Assembly: GCA_005884255.1 (NCBI GenBank)
Contig: VBDL01000019.1
Coordinates: forward strand, 1-11,664
Origin: Betaproteobacteria bacterium
GTDB taxonomy: Bacteria > Pseudomonadota > Gammaproteobacteria > Burkholderiales > Burkholderiaceae_C
DNA length: 11,664 nt
Reading direction: 5' to 3'
Position 1 is the first letter of the stretch, and every line of letters starts with the position of its first letter. Below the pieces are notes generated by a model, which ran no database searches, was not told the origin of the DNA, and was given only the letters and a program-made list of their open reading frames with translations. Positions 1 to 6,808 of the stretch are shown here, in pieces. Position numbers and translations under genes: made by a program.

Positions 1-373
1 GCTCGGCGCCCACGGTCTCGAGCAGGTTGGCCACCACCTTCGCGCTGATCGGCACGCGGGTGGAGCGCGGCCGGCGGTCTTGCCGCGCGTAGCCGAAGTA
101 GGGGATCACCGCGGTGATGCGGCGCGCGCTGGCGCGCTTCAACGCATCGACCATGATGAGCAGTTCCATGATGTTCTCGTTCGTCGGCTGGCAGGTGGAC
201 TGCACGACGAACACATCGCGGGCGCGAACGTTCTGCTGGATCTCTACCGTCACCTCGCCGTCGGAGAAGCGGCCCACCGCGGCCTTGCCGAGCTCGACGC
301 CCAGGTGTGTGGCGATCTCCTGGGCGAGCGACGGGTTGGCGTTGCCGGTGAACAGCACGGTGTTGAACAGCAC
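1..373 (-). CDS. prs: Ribose-phosphate pyrophosphokinase (PRPP synthetase), 5' part only
   Basis: Makes PRPP from ribose-5-phosphate and ATP in the cytosol, feeding purine, pyrimidine, histidine, tryptophan and NAD synthesis. The 124 visible residues match the N-terminal half of class I enzymes: FTGNANPSLAQEIA at 8-21, GRFSDGEVTVEI at 34-45, the STCQPTNENIMELL segment at 59-72, and the ATP-binding flexible region PYFGYARQDRRPRS at 91-104. The PRPP loop and the rest (about 190 residues of a usual 310-320) lie beyond the left edge. I chose GTG at 373 because GGAG stands 6 nt upstream. A second in-frame GTG at 358 has no Shine-Dalgarno but fits the family N-terminus slightly better. No in-frame ATG lies between the tRNA and these starts. 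The gene follows tRNA-Gln by 50 bp and was probably transcribed with it and ispE. Identification is secure; the exact start is less so. Confidence 0.96.
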   Translation of the reverse strand, partial: MLFNTVLFTGNANPSLAQEIATHLGVELGKAAVGRFSDGEVTVEIQQNVRARDVFVVQSTCQPTNENIMELLIMVDALKRASARRITAVIPYFGYARQDRRPRSTRVPISAKVVANLLETVGAE

Positions 374-423
374 GTCGATCTCCGGGGGCGCAGCGAGGAC
401 GGGGGTCTTACGGATGGAAGATT

Positions 424-500
424 TGGCAGGGGAGGAAGGACTCGAACCCTCGCATGTCGGAATCAAAATCCGATGCCTTAACCAACTTGGCGACTCCCCT
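424..500 (-). tRNA. tRNA-Gln (anticodon UUG)
   Basis: A complete cloverleaf reads on the minus strand. The acceptor stem AGGGGAG pairs with CTCCCCT, and the D-stem GCC pairs with GGC. The anticodon stem TCGGA/TCCGA encloses the loop TTTTGAT with anticodon TTG (plus-strand 464-466). The T-stem GAGGG/CCTTC has one G-U pair and encloses TTCGAGT. The discriminator is G73 and CCA is genomically encoded (424-426). G73, G2-C71, G3-C70 and a weak A1-U72 pair agree with known glutaminyl-tRNA synthetase identity elements. It lies 42 bp after ispE and 50 bp before the prs start on the same strand. The same ispE-tRNA-Gln-prs order is known in Pseudomonas. I see no separate promoter in the short gap, so it is probably cut out of a longer transcript. 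Confidence 0.97.
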
Positions 501-509
501 ACACCGGTT

Positions 510-523
510 CACGCTCGCGCGTG
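510..523 (-). other. Small hairpin with GNRA-type loop between ispE and tRNA-Gln
   Basis: On the minus strand CACGC-GCGA-GCGTG forms a 5-bp perfect stem closed by the GNRA-class tetraloop GCGA. It lies 19 nt after the ispE stop and 9 nt before the mature 5' end of the tRNA. There is no T-run after it, so it is not a canonical intrinsic terminator. It could stabilise the 3' end of the ispE message once the tRNA is excised; this is inference. A 5-bp stem can also arise by chance in GC-rich DNA. Confidence 0.35.
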
Positions 524-542
524 CACCTCGAAACTCTGCTCT

Positions 543-1439
543 TCAGTCTCGCGCCCACTCCAACAAGGGATGAGCCCGCAGACTGCGGCACATCCGACCT
601 TCCCACCCCGACGGCCATGCCGCCGGAAGTGTCGCCGTGGGGAGGTCGCCCGCGCCGGCCCTTGCAAACACCGCGCTGCCTGAGCCCGTCATGCGGCTGT
701 TGCCGAAACGCTGCTCGAGCCAGCGGGCCACCTCGGCGACGGCGGGACATGCTTGGATGGCGGGAGGCTGCAAGTCGTTGCGGCCGTAGCCTTCTGCGAT
801 GTCTTTCACCGTCACTTCGGAGGCCGCGGCGTGGTCTCCAAGAGAGCCCGCAAGTATAACAGCATCCGTATCGCGAACCAACAGCGGGCTGTCGAAGATC
901 GCGCGTGTCTCGATCGCCTCGGGTGCCTTGACGACAGCCAGCCAATGCGGCGGCAGCTCGATCGGCGTGAGCCGCTCGCCGATGCCTTCGACGAAGGCGT
1001 TGTGCCCGCCGAGGAAGAAGGGCACATCGGCGCCGAGCGTGACGCCCAGCGCCATCAGCCGCTCTCGCGGCCAGTCGAGTTCCCACAGCCGGTTCAATGC
1101 GAGCAAGGTACTGGCCGCATCCGAGCTGCCGCCGCCCATGCCGGCACCCCAGGGCACGCGCTTGGCGATCGAGATGTCGGCACCGAGCGCGCTGCCGCTG
1201 GCCGCCTGCAGCGCGCGGGCAGCGCGCAGGCACAGGTCATCGGCGGGCAGCGTGGCGCCCAGGTCGTGGCGCGCGATCCGGCCGTCGCTGCGCCGCTCGA
1301 AGTGCAGCGTGTCGGCCCAGTCGATCAGCACAAAGGGCGACTGCAGCAGGTGGTAGCCATCTGCGCGCCGGCCGACGACATGCAGGAACAGGTTCAGCTT
1401 GGCCGGCGCGGCGACCTCGTACAGCGCCTTCAAGCTCAT
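543..1439 (-). CDS. ispE: 4-diphosphocytidyl-2-C-methyl-D-erythritol kinase
   Basis: GHMP-family kinase that phosphorylates the 2-hydroxyl of CDP-methylerythritol with ATP, in the MEP route to isopentenyl diphosphate (cytosolic). The 298 residues are a normal length for the family. Visible motifs: the substrate motif APAKLNLFLHVVGRRADGYH at 11-30 with the conserved Lys14, the glycine-rich ATP loop PWGAGMGGGSSDAA at 96-109, GADVPFF at 136-142 with the catalytic-type Asp138, and a C-terminal GHMP motif MTGSGSAVFA. The loop has Trp97 where Met is more usual, which should be tolerated. The ATG at 1439 overlaps the lolB TGA (ATGA), which indicates translational coupling. A longer in-frame extension upstream only reads through lolB in another frame. 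tRNA-Gln and prs follow, so the gene is probably part of a TPR-lolB-ispE-tRNA-prs transcript. Confidence 0.97.
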   Translation of the reverse strand: MSLKALYEVAAPAKLNLFLHVVGRRADGYHLLQSPFVLIDWADTLHFERRSDGRIARHDLGATLPADDLCLRAARALQAASGSALGADISIAKRVPWGAGMGGGSSDAASTLLALNRLWELDWPRERLMALGVTLGADVPFFLGGHNAFVEGIGERLTPIELPPHWLAVVKAPEAIETRAIFDSPLLVRDTDAVILAGSLGDHAAASEVTVKDIAEGYGRNDLQPPAIQACPAVAEVARWLEQRFGNSRMTGSGSAVFARAGAGDLPTATLPAAWPSGWEGRMCRSLRAHPLLEWARD

Positions 1440-1969
1440 GACGGCAGATCGATCTTCGCGCGCAAGGTCACCGCGGGCGCGGTGGCGCGCGACGCGACGA
1501 CCCAGCCTTCGTCGTAGCGGGCCAGGTCGACGATCCAGCCGAGTTGCTCGAAGCCGCGCTGCGTGCCCAGGGCATGGCTCGCCGCCTGGTTCCACGGCCG
1601 GCCGCGCAGCCAGTCGAATAGCGCGCCCAAGGGGATGCGCTCGCCGAAGGTCGCCTCGGCCAGCGCCGTGAGATCGCCGTGGTGCGACTCGCCGCGGCTC
1701 GTGGTCAGGCGCGCTTCGCCGGGCTGCCACTGCGCGCGCGCCAGCGTGGTGCCCAGCGGCGTCGTCAGGCTCAGCTCGCCGCGCCGCGCATCGCCGCGCA
1801 AATCGAAGCTGGCGCTGAGCGAGCGCGACGGCTGCTTGGCCGTTGCATCGACCTTCACCGACAAGCGCCCCGAAAGCTGATCCTGCGGCGGCCGCACGCT
1901 CGCGCAAGCGGCGAGCAGCAGCGGAACCGCCAGCGCCGCCGTGCGGCGGCGCATTGGCCTGTGGATCAC
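1436..1969 (-). CDS. lolB: Outer-membrane lipoprotein LolB
   Basis: Accepts lipoproteins from the periplasmic carrier LolA and inserts them into the outer membrane, and is itself an outer-membrane lipoprotein. The 177-residue product starts with an arginine-rich n-region, a hydrophobic stretch and the lipobox LAAC, with lipidated Cys22. The mature part fits LolB: GRLSVKVD, alternating strands such as SASFDLRGDARRGELSL, TPLGTTLARAQW, the LFDWLRGRPW segment, and a closing strand RAKIDLPS. Similarity is by fold pattern and motif, as LolB sequences diverge widely. I chose GTG at 1969 because GAAGG lies 7 nt upstream and it overlaps the upstream TGA as GTGA. The ATG at 1954 also gives a working signal peptide and is the main alternative. 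It ends in a 4-bp overlap with ispE. Position between a TPR protein and ispE matches lolB loci in other beta- and gammaproteobacteria. Confidence 0.92.
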   Translation of the reverse strand: MIHRPMRRRTAALAVPLLLAACASVRPPQDQLSGRLSVKVDATAKQPSRSLSASFDLRGDARRGELSLTTPLGTTLARAQWQPGEARLTTSRGESHHGDLTALAEATFGERIPLGALFDWLRGRPWNQAASHALGTQRGFEQLGWIVDLARYDEGWVVASRATAPAVTLRAKIDLPS

Positions 1970-3777
1970 AGATCGACCTTCAGCCGCCCCAGCATCTCGC
2001 GCAGCACTTCGTTCTTGCCGTCGCGCTGGCGCGCATCGCGTAGCACGCGGCGGGCCTCGTCGCGCTGGCCGCTGACCCACAGCACTTCACCCAGGTGTGC
2101 GGCGATCTCGATGTCCGGTCGCGCGGCATAGGCCTGGCGCAGCAGGCGCACGGCCTCGTCGCGGTTGCCCAGGCGGTATTCGACCCAGCCGAGGCTGTCG
2201 GTGATGAAGGGCTCGCCCGGCGTGATCTGCAGCGCCTTCTGGATCAGCTGCTTCGCCTCCGGCAGGCGCAGGTTGCGATCGGCCAGCGAATAGCCGAGCG
2301 CGTTGTAGGCGTGCTGGTGGTCGGGCTTGATCTCGATCACGCGGCGCAGCAGCTTTTCCATCTCGTCGAGACGATCGAGCTTCTCGTCGACCATCGCCTG
2401 CTCGTACAGCAGCTCCACGTCCTCGGGGAAGCGCCCGTTCGCGCCGGCCAGCACGTCGGCCGCCTCGCGCCAGCGCTTGCCGTCGCGCAACAGCTGTGCC
2501 TCGGCCAGCAGCTTGGCGCGCGCATCCTCGGCATTGCGCTCCGGCACCGCCTGCACCAGCGCACGCGCCTCCTTGGCCTTGCCCTGGCGCATCAGCAGCG
2601 ACGCGCGGCGGAACTGCACGTCGAGCGCGCGCTGCGGGTTGTCGATGCGCGCGAGCCAGCCTTCGGCGGCCTTCAAGTCGCCACGCTGCTCGGCGGCTTG
2701 GGCGAGCAGCAGCCAGGCTTGCGTCAAACCGTCGTCGCTCGCGGCTCCGAGGGTCGGCTCGTCCTCGTCGTCGTCGTCGCGCACGCGCGGCGCCGCAGCG
2801 GCCTGGGCCAGCTGCACGTAGCGCTGCAGCGCTTCCTCGGCCGGCTTGGGCTGCCGCAGCTCCAGGTGCAGCGCACCGAGGCTCAGCCACGGTGCCGGCC
2901 ATTGCGGCTGCGCGCGCGTCACCGCGCCGAGCTGAACGATCGCGTCGCTGTAGCGCTGCGTGCCGGTCAGCACGCGCGCGTAGGCCAGGCGCAGCGCCGG
3001 CGTGGCCTCGGGCGTGGCCAGGTATTCGGTGACGATGCGCTCGGCGGTGGGCGTGCCGGGAAGCAGGTCCAGCGCGAGCAAGGCCGGGCCCATCGCATTG
3101 GGCTCCTCGCCGTGCGCACGTTCGGCCAGCGCCAGCGCGCGCGGTACGTCGCCGGCGGCCAGCCACCCGCGGCCCAACGCCACGCGACTGGCCGTGCGCG
3201 TTGCCGGCATTTCCTGGTACGGCTTCAGCACTTCCTCGAGCACGCCGACTGCGGCGCGCTTGTCGCCGGCGCGCTGGAAGTAGCGCGGCAGCGCCGAGAT
3301 GATGCCGGCGCGCTCTTCCGGCGGCGCGATCGACAGCAGCGAGCCCAGCGGCTCGGCCACGTCGCCGAAGCGGTTCAGCGCGATCAGCAACTGCACCACG
3401 TGGCGGTGCGCGTCCATCGATTCGGGCAGCGCGGCGCGCCAGGCCTTCGCGGCGCCGAGCGCCTGCTCGCCGGCGTGGCCCTGCACGGCGATCTCCACGG
3501 CACGCTTGAACAGCTGCTCATCGTGCGCGCGCCGCGCCGCGTCGAGGATCACTTCGTAGGCTGTGCCCGCCTGGCCCTCACGCAACTCGATCTCGCCGAC
3601 CAGCACCTGGTAGAACAGCGGCCCGTCGAGCTCGGAGTTGCTCGGGGCGGCCTGCGCCACGGTCGTCTCGGTGTCCGGTGGCGTCTGGCCGACGGCCGGT
3701 TGCAGGCCGAGGCACGCCAGCGCAAGCGCCGACAGCAGGAATGCGCCGCGCGTGCCGCGTCGTGTGGGGGATGTCAT
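1966..3777 (-). CDS. Exported tetratricopeptide-repeat protein encoded upstream of lolB
   Basis: The 603-residue protein carries a signal peptide: RRGTR, then the hydrophobic FLLSALALACLGL, then a likely signal peptidase I site at AVG/Q near residue 30. The rest is almost wholly helical repeats. Clear TPR units appear near the C-terminus (about 479-603), such as HAYNALGYSLADRNLRLPEA, SLGWVEYRLGNRDEAVRLL and HLGEVLWVSGQRDEARRVL. An acidic linker (Asp334-Glu340) divides the repeats into two blocks. TPR proteins are protein-binding scaffolds, and this one should act in the periplasm or at the envelope. Its position matches Pseudomonas PA4667, which I recall as LbcA, a partner of the protease CtpA; orthology is inferred, not shown. 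Cys20 is preceded by LALA, a poor lipobox, so lipidation is doubtful. ATG 3777 has GGAG 5 nt upstream. It overlaps lolB by 4 bp. Confidence 0.88.
   Translation of the reverse strand: MTSPTRRGTRGAFLLSALALACLGLQPAVGQTPPDTETTVAQAAPSNSELDGPLFYQVLVGEIELREGQAGTAYEVILDAARRAHDEQLFKRAVEIAVQGHAGEQALGAAKAWRAALPESMDAHRHVVQLLIALNRFGDVAEPLGSLLSIAPPEERAGIISALPRYFQRAGDKRAAVGVLEEVLKPYQEMPATRTASRVALGRGWLAAGDVPRALALAERAHGEEPNAMGPALLALDLLPGTPTAERIVTEYLATPEATPALRLAYARVLTGTQRYSDAIVQLGAVTRAQPQWPAPWLSLGALHLELRQPKPAEEALQRYVQLAQAAAAPRVRDDDDEDEPTLGAASDDGLTQAWLLLAQAAEQRGDLKAAEGWLARIDNPQRALDVQFRRASLLMRQGKAKEARALVQAVPERNAEDARAKLLAEAQLLRDGKRWREAADVLAGANGRFPEDVELLYEQAMVDEKLDRLDEMEKLLRRVIEIKPDHQHAYNALGYSLADRNLRLPEAKQLIQKALQITPGEPFITDSLGWVEYRLGNRDEAVRLLRQAYAARPDIEIAAHLGEVLWVSGQRDEARRVLRDARQRDGKNEVLREMLGRLKVDL
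2767..2778. repeat. Short (GTC)4 trinucleotide run
   Basis: Four perfect GTC units on the plus strand, preceded by the related CTC, encode Asp334-Asp337 of the TPR protein as GAC codons. The acidic run continues as EDE. It is a short simple-sequence tract that could change length in frame without breaking the protein. Confidence 0.6.
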
Positions 3778-3840
3778 GAGAACTCCAATCCGGACCAATC
3801 GATTCTATAGAGCACCAACCGTAGGGATAATTCCAGAGCG
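3778..3840. promoter_or_regulatory. Divergent control region between the TPR-lolB-ispE operon and mutM
   Basis: This 63-bp gap must hold promoters for both directions unless one lies inside a gene. On the minus strand TATAGA (3809-3804) is a 4/6 match to a -10 box, and the GGAG ribosome site of the TPR gene follows. No good -35 is visible. On the plus strand GATAAT (3826-3831) is a 5/6 -10 match placed so that transcription would begin only a few bases before the mutM ATG. Its -35 position (TTCTAT, 3803-3808) is poor. The region is locally AT-rich compared with its surroundings, as expected of a promoter, but the exact boxes are tentative. Confidence 0.45.
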
Positions 3841-4671
3841 ATGCCCGAATTGCCCGAGGTAGAAGTCACACGCCGTAGCTTTGGCGAGCGCATTGCCGGT
3901 GCGCGCGTGACGGGATTGCGCCTGGGCCAACCGCTGCGCTGGCCGCTGGGCGTCGACGGCGACACGCTGCTCGGCCACACGGTGGGCCAAGCGCAGCGGC
4001 GCGGCAAGTACCTGTGGCTGCCGCTGAGCGACGGTGGCGCGCCGCGCGGCGGGCTGCTGATGCACCTGGGCATGTCGGGCTCGCTCGCCTTCAGCGACGC
4101 GCCGGCCGCTCCGGCCAAGCACGACCACTTCGATCTCGTCACCACGCGCGGCACGCTGCGCCTGACCGACCCGCGGCGCTTCGGCGCGGTGATCTGGTCG
4201 CCGGCGATGGACCAGGGCTTGGCCGGCAAGCTGCTGTCCGTGCTCGGCGCCGAACCCTTCGACGACAGCTTCACGCCCGAGGCAATGCATCGTGCGCTCA
4301 AGCGCCGGCGCGTGGCGATCAAGCTCGTGCTGCTGTCGGGTGACGTGGTCGTCGGCGCGGGCAACATCTACGCCTGCGAAGCCTTGTTCCTCGCCGGCAT
4401 CGACCCGCGCACGCGCAGCGACCGCGTGAGCCTGGCGCGCTGCGCGAAGCTGCTCGATGCGCTGCGCGCGACGCTGGCTCAGGCACTGGCGCTCGGCGGC
4501 TCCACCTTGCGCGATTTCCGCGATGCGCACGGCATGAGCGGCGCCTTCCAGCATCAGGCGCGCGTGTACGACCGCGAGGGCCAGCCCTGCGGCGTGTGCG
4601 GCACCGCGATCCGCCGCGTCGTGCAGGCGCAGCGCTCGACCTATTTCTGTCCTCACTGCCAACGCCGCTAG
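3841..4671 (+). CDS. mutM: Formamidopyrimidine-DNA glycosylase (Fpg/MutM)
   Basis: Bifunctional DNA glycosylase/AP lyase that removes 8-oxoguanine (opposite C) and formamidopyrimidines from DNA. The 276-residue length is normal. It begins MPELPEVE, giving the catalytic N-terminal Pro2 (after Met removal) and Glu3. RRGKYLW at 53-59 carries the conserved Lys56 and LLMHLGMSG follows, both typical of the first domain. DPRRFGA, GNIYACEALF (helix-two-turn-helix region) and GGSTLRDF lead to the C-terminal zinc finger, with Cys250, Cys253, Cys270 and Cys273 around the QRSTYFCPHC segment and DNA-contacting Arg265. All key residues are present. There is no good Shine-Dalgarno, and the ATG is fixed by the obligatory MPELPEVE start. 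It is divergent from the TPR-lolB operon and is followed, after 130 bp, by a dynamin-like GTPase and mutY, its partner in GO repair. Confidence 0.98.
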   Translation: MPELPEVEVTRRSFGERIAGARVTGLRLGQPLRWPLGVDGDTLLGHTVGQAQRRGKYLWLPLSDGGAPRGGLLMHLGMSGSLAFSDAPAAPAKHDHFDLVTTRGTLRLTDPRRFGAVIWSPAMDQGLAGKLLSVLGAEPFDDSFTPEAMHRALKRRRVAIKLVLLSGDVVVGAGNIYACEALFLAGIDPRTRSDRVSLARCAKLLDALRATLAQALALGGSTLRDFRDAHGMSGAFQHQARVYDREGQPCGVCGTAIRRVVQAQRSTYFCPHCQRR

Positions 4672-4801
4672 TACAAAATTCGTCACGCTAGGCCTCCCGT
4701 GTTGCTGGTGTGTTGAATCCTTCATGCGACGTGCGCCTGGGCTGTCAGCAGTTGTTTCCAGGGCGCCGGCCCCGCGCAGGCCTTGCGCTACGATGCCCCG
4801 C
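4672..4801 (+). promoter_or_regulatory. mutM-GTPase intergenic region with a possible -10 box
   Basis: These 130 bp contain no gene I can support and no convincing terminator for mutM (no stem followed by T-run). TACGAT at 4789-4794 is a 4/6 match to a -10 box whose start site would fall at about 4801, next to the ATG at 4802. No -35 is recognisable at the right distance. If real, the GTPase message would be leaderless. Otherwise the GTPase is read through from mutM. Confidence 0.3.
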
Positions 4802-6808
4802 ATGCACGCCGTGGAGCCCACCGATCCTCATTCCGCGCTACTGCCGGCCTCCGTGCTGGCGGGGCGGCTCGATGTGCTGGGCACCTGGCGACAGACGATG
4901 GAGCAGCGGCTCGCCGAGCTCGCGCGCTTTCTGTCCGAGCACGAGCTGCTCGACGATGCGGCCTCCGACACGCTGGACGGCCTGCGCCGCCGCCTCGGGC
5001 AAGACCGCCTGGTGCTGGCCTTCGTGGCCGAGTTCTCGCGCGGCAAGTCCGAGCTGATCAACGCCATCTTCTTTTCCGACGCCGGGCGCCGCGTGCTGCC
5101 GGCGACTCCCGGGCGCACCACGATGTGCCCGGTGGAGCTGGCCTATGAATCGCACGAGCCCGCGCATCTGTCGCTGCTGCCGATCGACACGCGGCTCGAG
5201 ACTCCGTCGCTGGCCGAGCTGCGCACGCAACCGCGGATGTGGAAGCGCGTGTTGCTCGACGTGACTTCGCCGGAGCAGCTCTCGAATGCGCTGCTCGAGG
5301 TGATGCGCACGAACTGGGTCAGCGTCGAGCGTGCGCGCGAGCTCGGGCTGTGGGACGACGAGCGCCCCGACGACAACCCGCCCAAGCGCAGCGACGGCCT
5401 GGTCGAGGTGCCGGCCTGGCGCCATGCGCTGATCAACTATCCGCATCCGCTGCTCAAGCGCGGGCTGGTGGTGATCGACACGCCGGGGCTCAATGCCATC
5501 GGCGCCGAACCCGAGCTGACGCTGAGCCTGCTGCCGAGCGCCCACGCGGTGGTGTTCGTGCTCGGCGCGGATACCGGCGTCACCAAGTCCGACCTCGGCC
5601 TGTGGCGCGACCACCTCGGCTCGCAGTCGATGGCGCGGTACGTGGTGCTCAACAAGATCGACACCTTGGCCGACCCGCTGATTGCGCCCGACGCCGTGCG
5701 CGCGCAGATCGATCACCAGCGCCGCCAGACCGCCGAGACGCTGCAGGTGCCGGCCGACCGCGTGTTCCCGTTGTCGGCCCGCGTGGCCTTGTCGGCGCGC
5801 GTGAAGGGCGACGCCGTCGGCCTGGCCAAGAGCCGCCTGCCCGAGCTGGAGGCGGCGCTGGCCGAGGAGCTGCTGCCGCATCGCCGCGAAGTGCTCGAGG
5901 CGATGGTGCACGACGGTGCCGATGCGCTGGAAGCGCAGATGGCCCGGCGCCTGGCCGACCGACGGCGCCAGATTGCCGAGCAGATGCTCGAGCTGCGCGG
6001 GCTGCGGGGAAAGAGCGGCAGCAAGGTCAAGCTGATGCTGCAGCGCGTGGAGCAGGAGACCGGCGAATTCGAGCAGTGCACCGCGCGGCTCGCAGCGCTG
6101 CGCGCGGTGCATGCGCGCATGCTCAAGGAGACGCTGGTGCCGCTGTCGAGCGAGCGTCTGCGTGACGAGGTGGCGCAGATGCAGACCGCGATCGACTCCA
6201 CCTTGTTCAACCTGGGTGCCAAGAAGGCCTTCACCGGGCTGTGCGAGCGCCTGCGCGCCGCGCTGCGCGATACCCGTGCGCGCGGCGAGGAAGTGCACCA
6301 GATGCTCGGCGGCAGCTTCAAGCAGCTGAACTCCGACTTCGGCTTTGCGCTGACGCTGCTGCGCGCGCCGGATTTGAACCGCTACGTCGCCGACCTCGAT
6401 CTCATCGAGCGCAGCTACGGCCAGTACCTCGGGCTGAAGCACGCGATCCGCCTGTCGGAGCCGCGCTTCATGGAGCAGTTCCAGCGCATGCTGCTGTCCA
6501 AGCTGCGCATGGTGTTCGAGAACGCAAGCAACGAGATCGAGCTGTGGAACCGGCAGGCGACGAGCCAGATCGACTCGCAGCTGCGCGAGCGCCGGCGCAG
6601 CTTCCGCCGCCGCCGCGAGGCGCTGGAGCGCATCCAGGCCGCGGCCAGCGAGCTGGAACAGCGCATCACCGAACTCGAAGTGGCCGACGGCCGCTGGCAG
6701 ACCCTGCTCGGCCTGGTGGCCGACCGCGCGCGCAGCCTGCGCGAGCGCGTGCCCTTCGTCGACACCCAGGCCGCCACTGCCGACACCGCCTGGCCCGCGC
6801 AAGCGTGA
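4802..6808 (+). CDS. Dynamin-family GTPase of unknown function
   Basis: This 668-residue protein has the GTPase signature of the dynamin superfamily. The P-loop AEFSRGKS is at 76-83, with Ala in place of the first Gly, followed by ELINAIFF. The switch I region TPGRTTMCP is at 102-110, DTPG at 226-229, NKID at 284-287 and a G5-like SAR at 325. About 140 residues separate the P-loop from DTPG and include a charged WDDERPDDNPP stretch at 184-194. The C-terminal half is long helices and probable coiled coil with many Arg/Glu heptads. I see no transmembrane helix. Bacterial dynamin-like proteins remodel membranes or, as reported for E. coli CrfC, relate to replication; the role here is unknown. 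I chose the ATG at 4802 because the earlier ATGs (4724, 4793) lack ribosome sites and 4793 overlaps a -10-like box. It overlaps mutY by 4 bp (GTGA). Confidence 0.9.
   Translation: MHAVEPTDPHSALLPASVLAGRLDVLGTWRQTMEQRLAELARFLSEHELLDDAASDTLDGLRRRLGQDRLVLAFVAEFSRGKSELINAIFFSDAGRRVLPATPGRTTMCPVELAYESHEPAHLSLLPIDTRLETPSLAELRTQPRMWKRVLLDVTSPEQLSNALLEVMRTNWVSVERARELGLWDDERPDDNPPKRSDGLVEVPAWRHALINYPHPLLKRGLVVIDTPGLNAIGAEPELTLSLLPSAHAVVFVLGADTGVTKSDLGLWRDHLGSQSMARYVVLNKIDTLADPLIAPDAVRAQIDHQRRQTAETLQVPADRVFPLSARVALSARVKGDAVGLAKSRLPELEAALAEELLPHRREVLEAMVHDGADALEAQMARRLADRRRQIAEQMLELRGLRGKSGSKVKLMLQRVEQETGEFEQCTARLAALRAVHARMLKETLVPLSSERLRDEVAQMQTAIDSTLFNLGAKKAFTGLCERLRAALRDTRARGEEVHQMLGGSFKQLNSDFGFALTLLRAPDLNRYVADLDLIERSYGQYLGLKHAIRLSEPRFMEQFQRMLLSKLRMVFENASNEIELWNRQATSQIDSQLRERRRSFRRRREALERIQAAASELEQRITELEVADGRWQTLLGLVADRARSLRERVPFVDTQAATADTAWPAQA

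Noticed and set aside
80..683. Open frames on the plus strand across prs and tRNA-Gln
   Set aside because: They run antisense through a clear tRNA and a highly conserved prs segment and encode no recognisable product.
1440..1907. N-terminal extension of ispE
   Set aside because: It reads lolB in another frame; the ATG at 1439 gives the standard IspE N-terminus and a 4-bp overlap.
2095..3810. Long open frame (571 codons) antisense to the TPR gene
   Set aside because: Rich in Arg, Gln, Ala, His and Leu with no recognisable domain. It is the expected mirror of a GC-rich gene whose TPR repeats and signal peptide are clear on the other strand.
4838..6802. Long open frame (654 codons) antisense to the GTPase
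   Set aside because: The plus strand has P-loop, DTPG and NKID motifs in order. The antisense product is low-complexity His/Gln/Arg/Ala sequence without domains.
6241..6804. N-terminal extension of mutY
   Set aside because: The frame stays open upstream, but the extra sequence is Arg/Ala-rich, overlaps the GTPase coding region and has no homology to MutY. The GTGA start at 6805 gives a normal-length enzyme.
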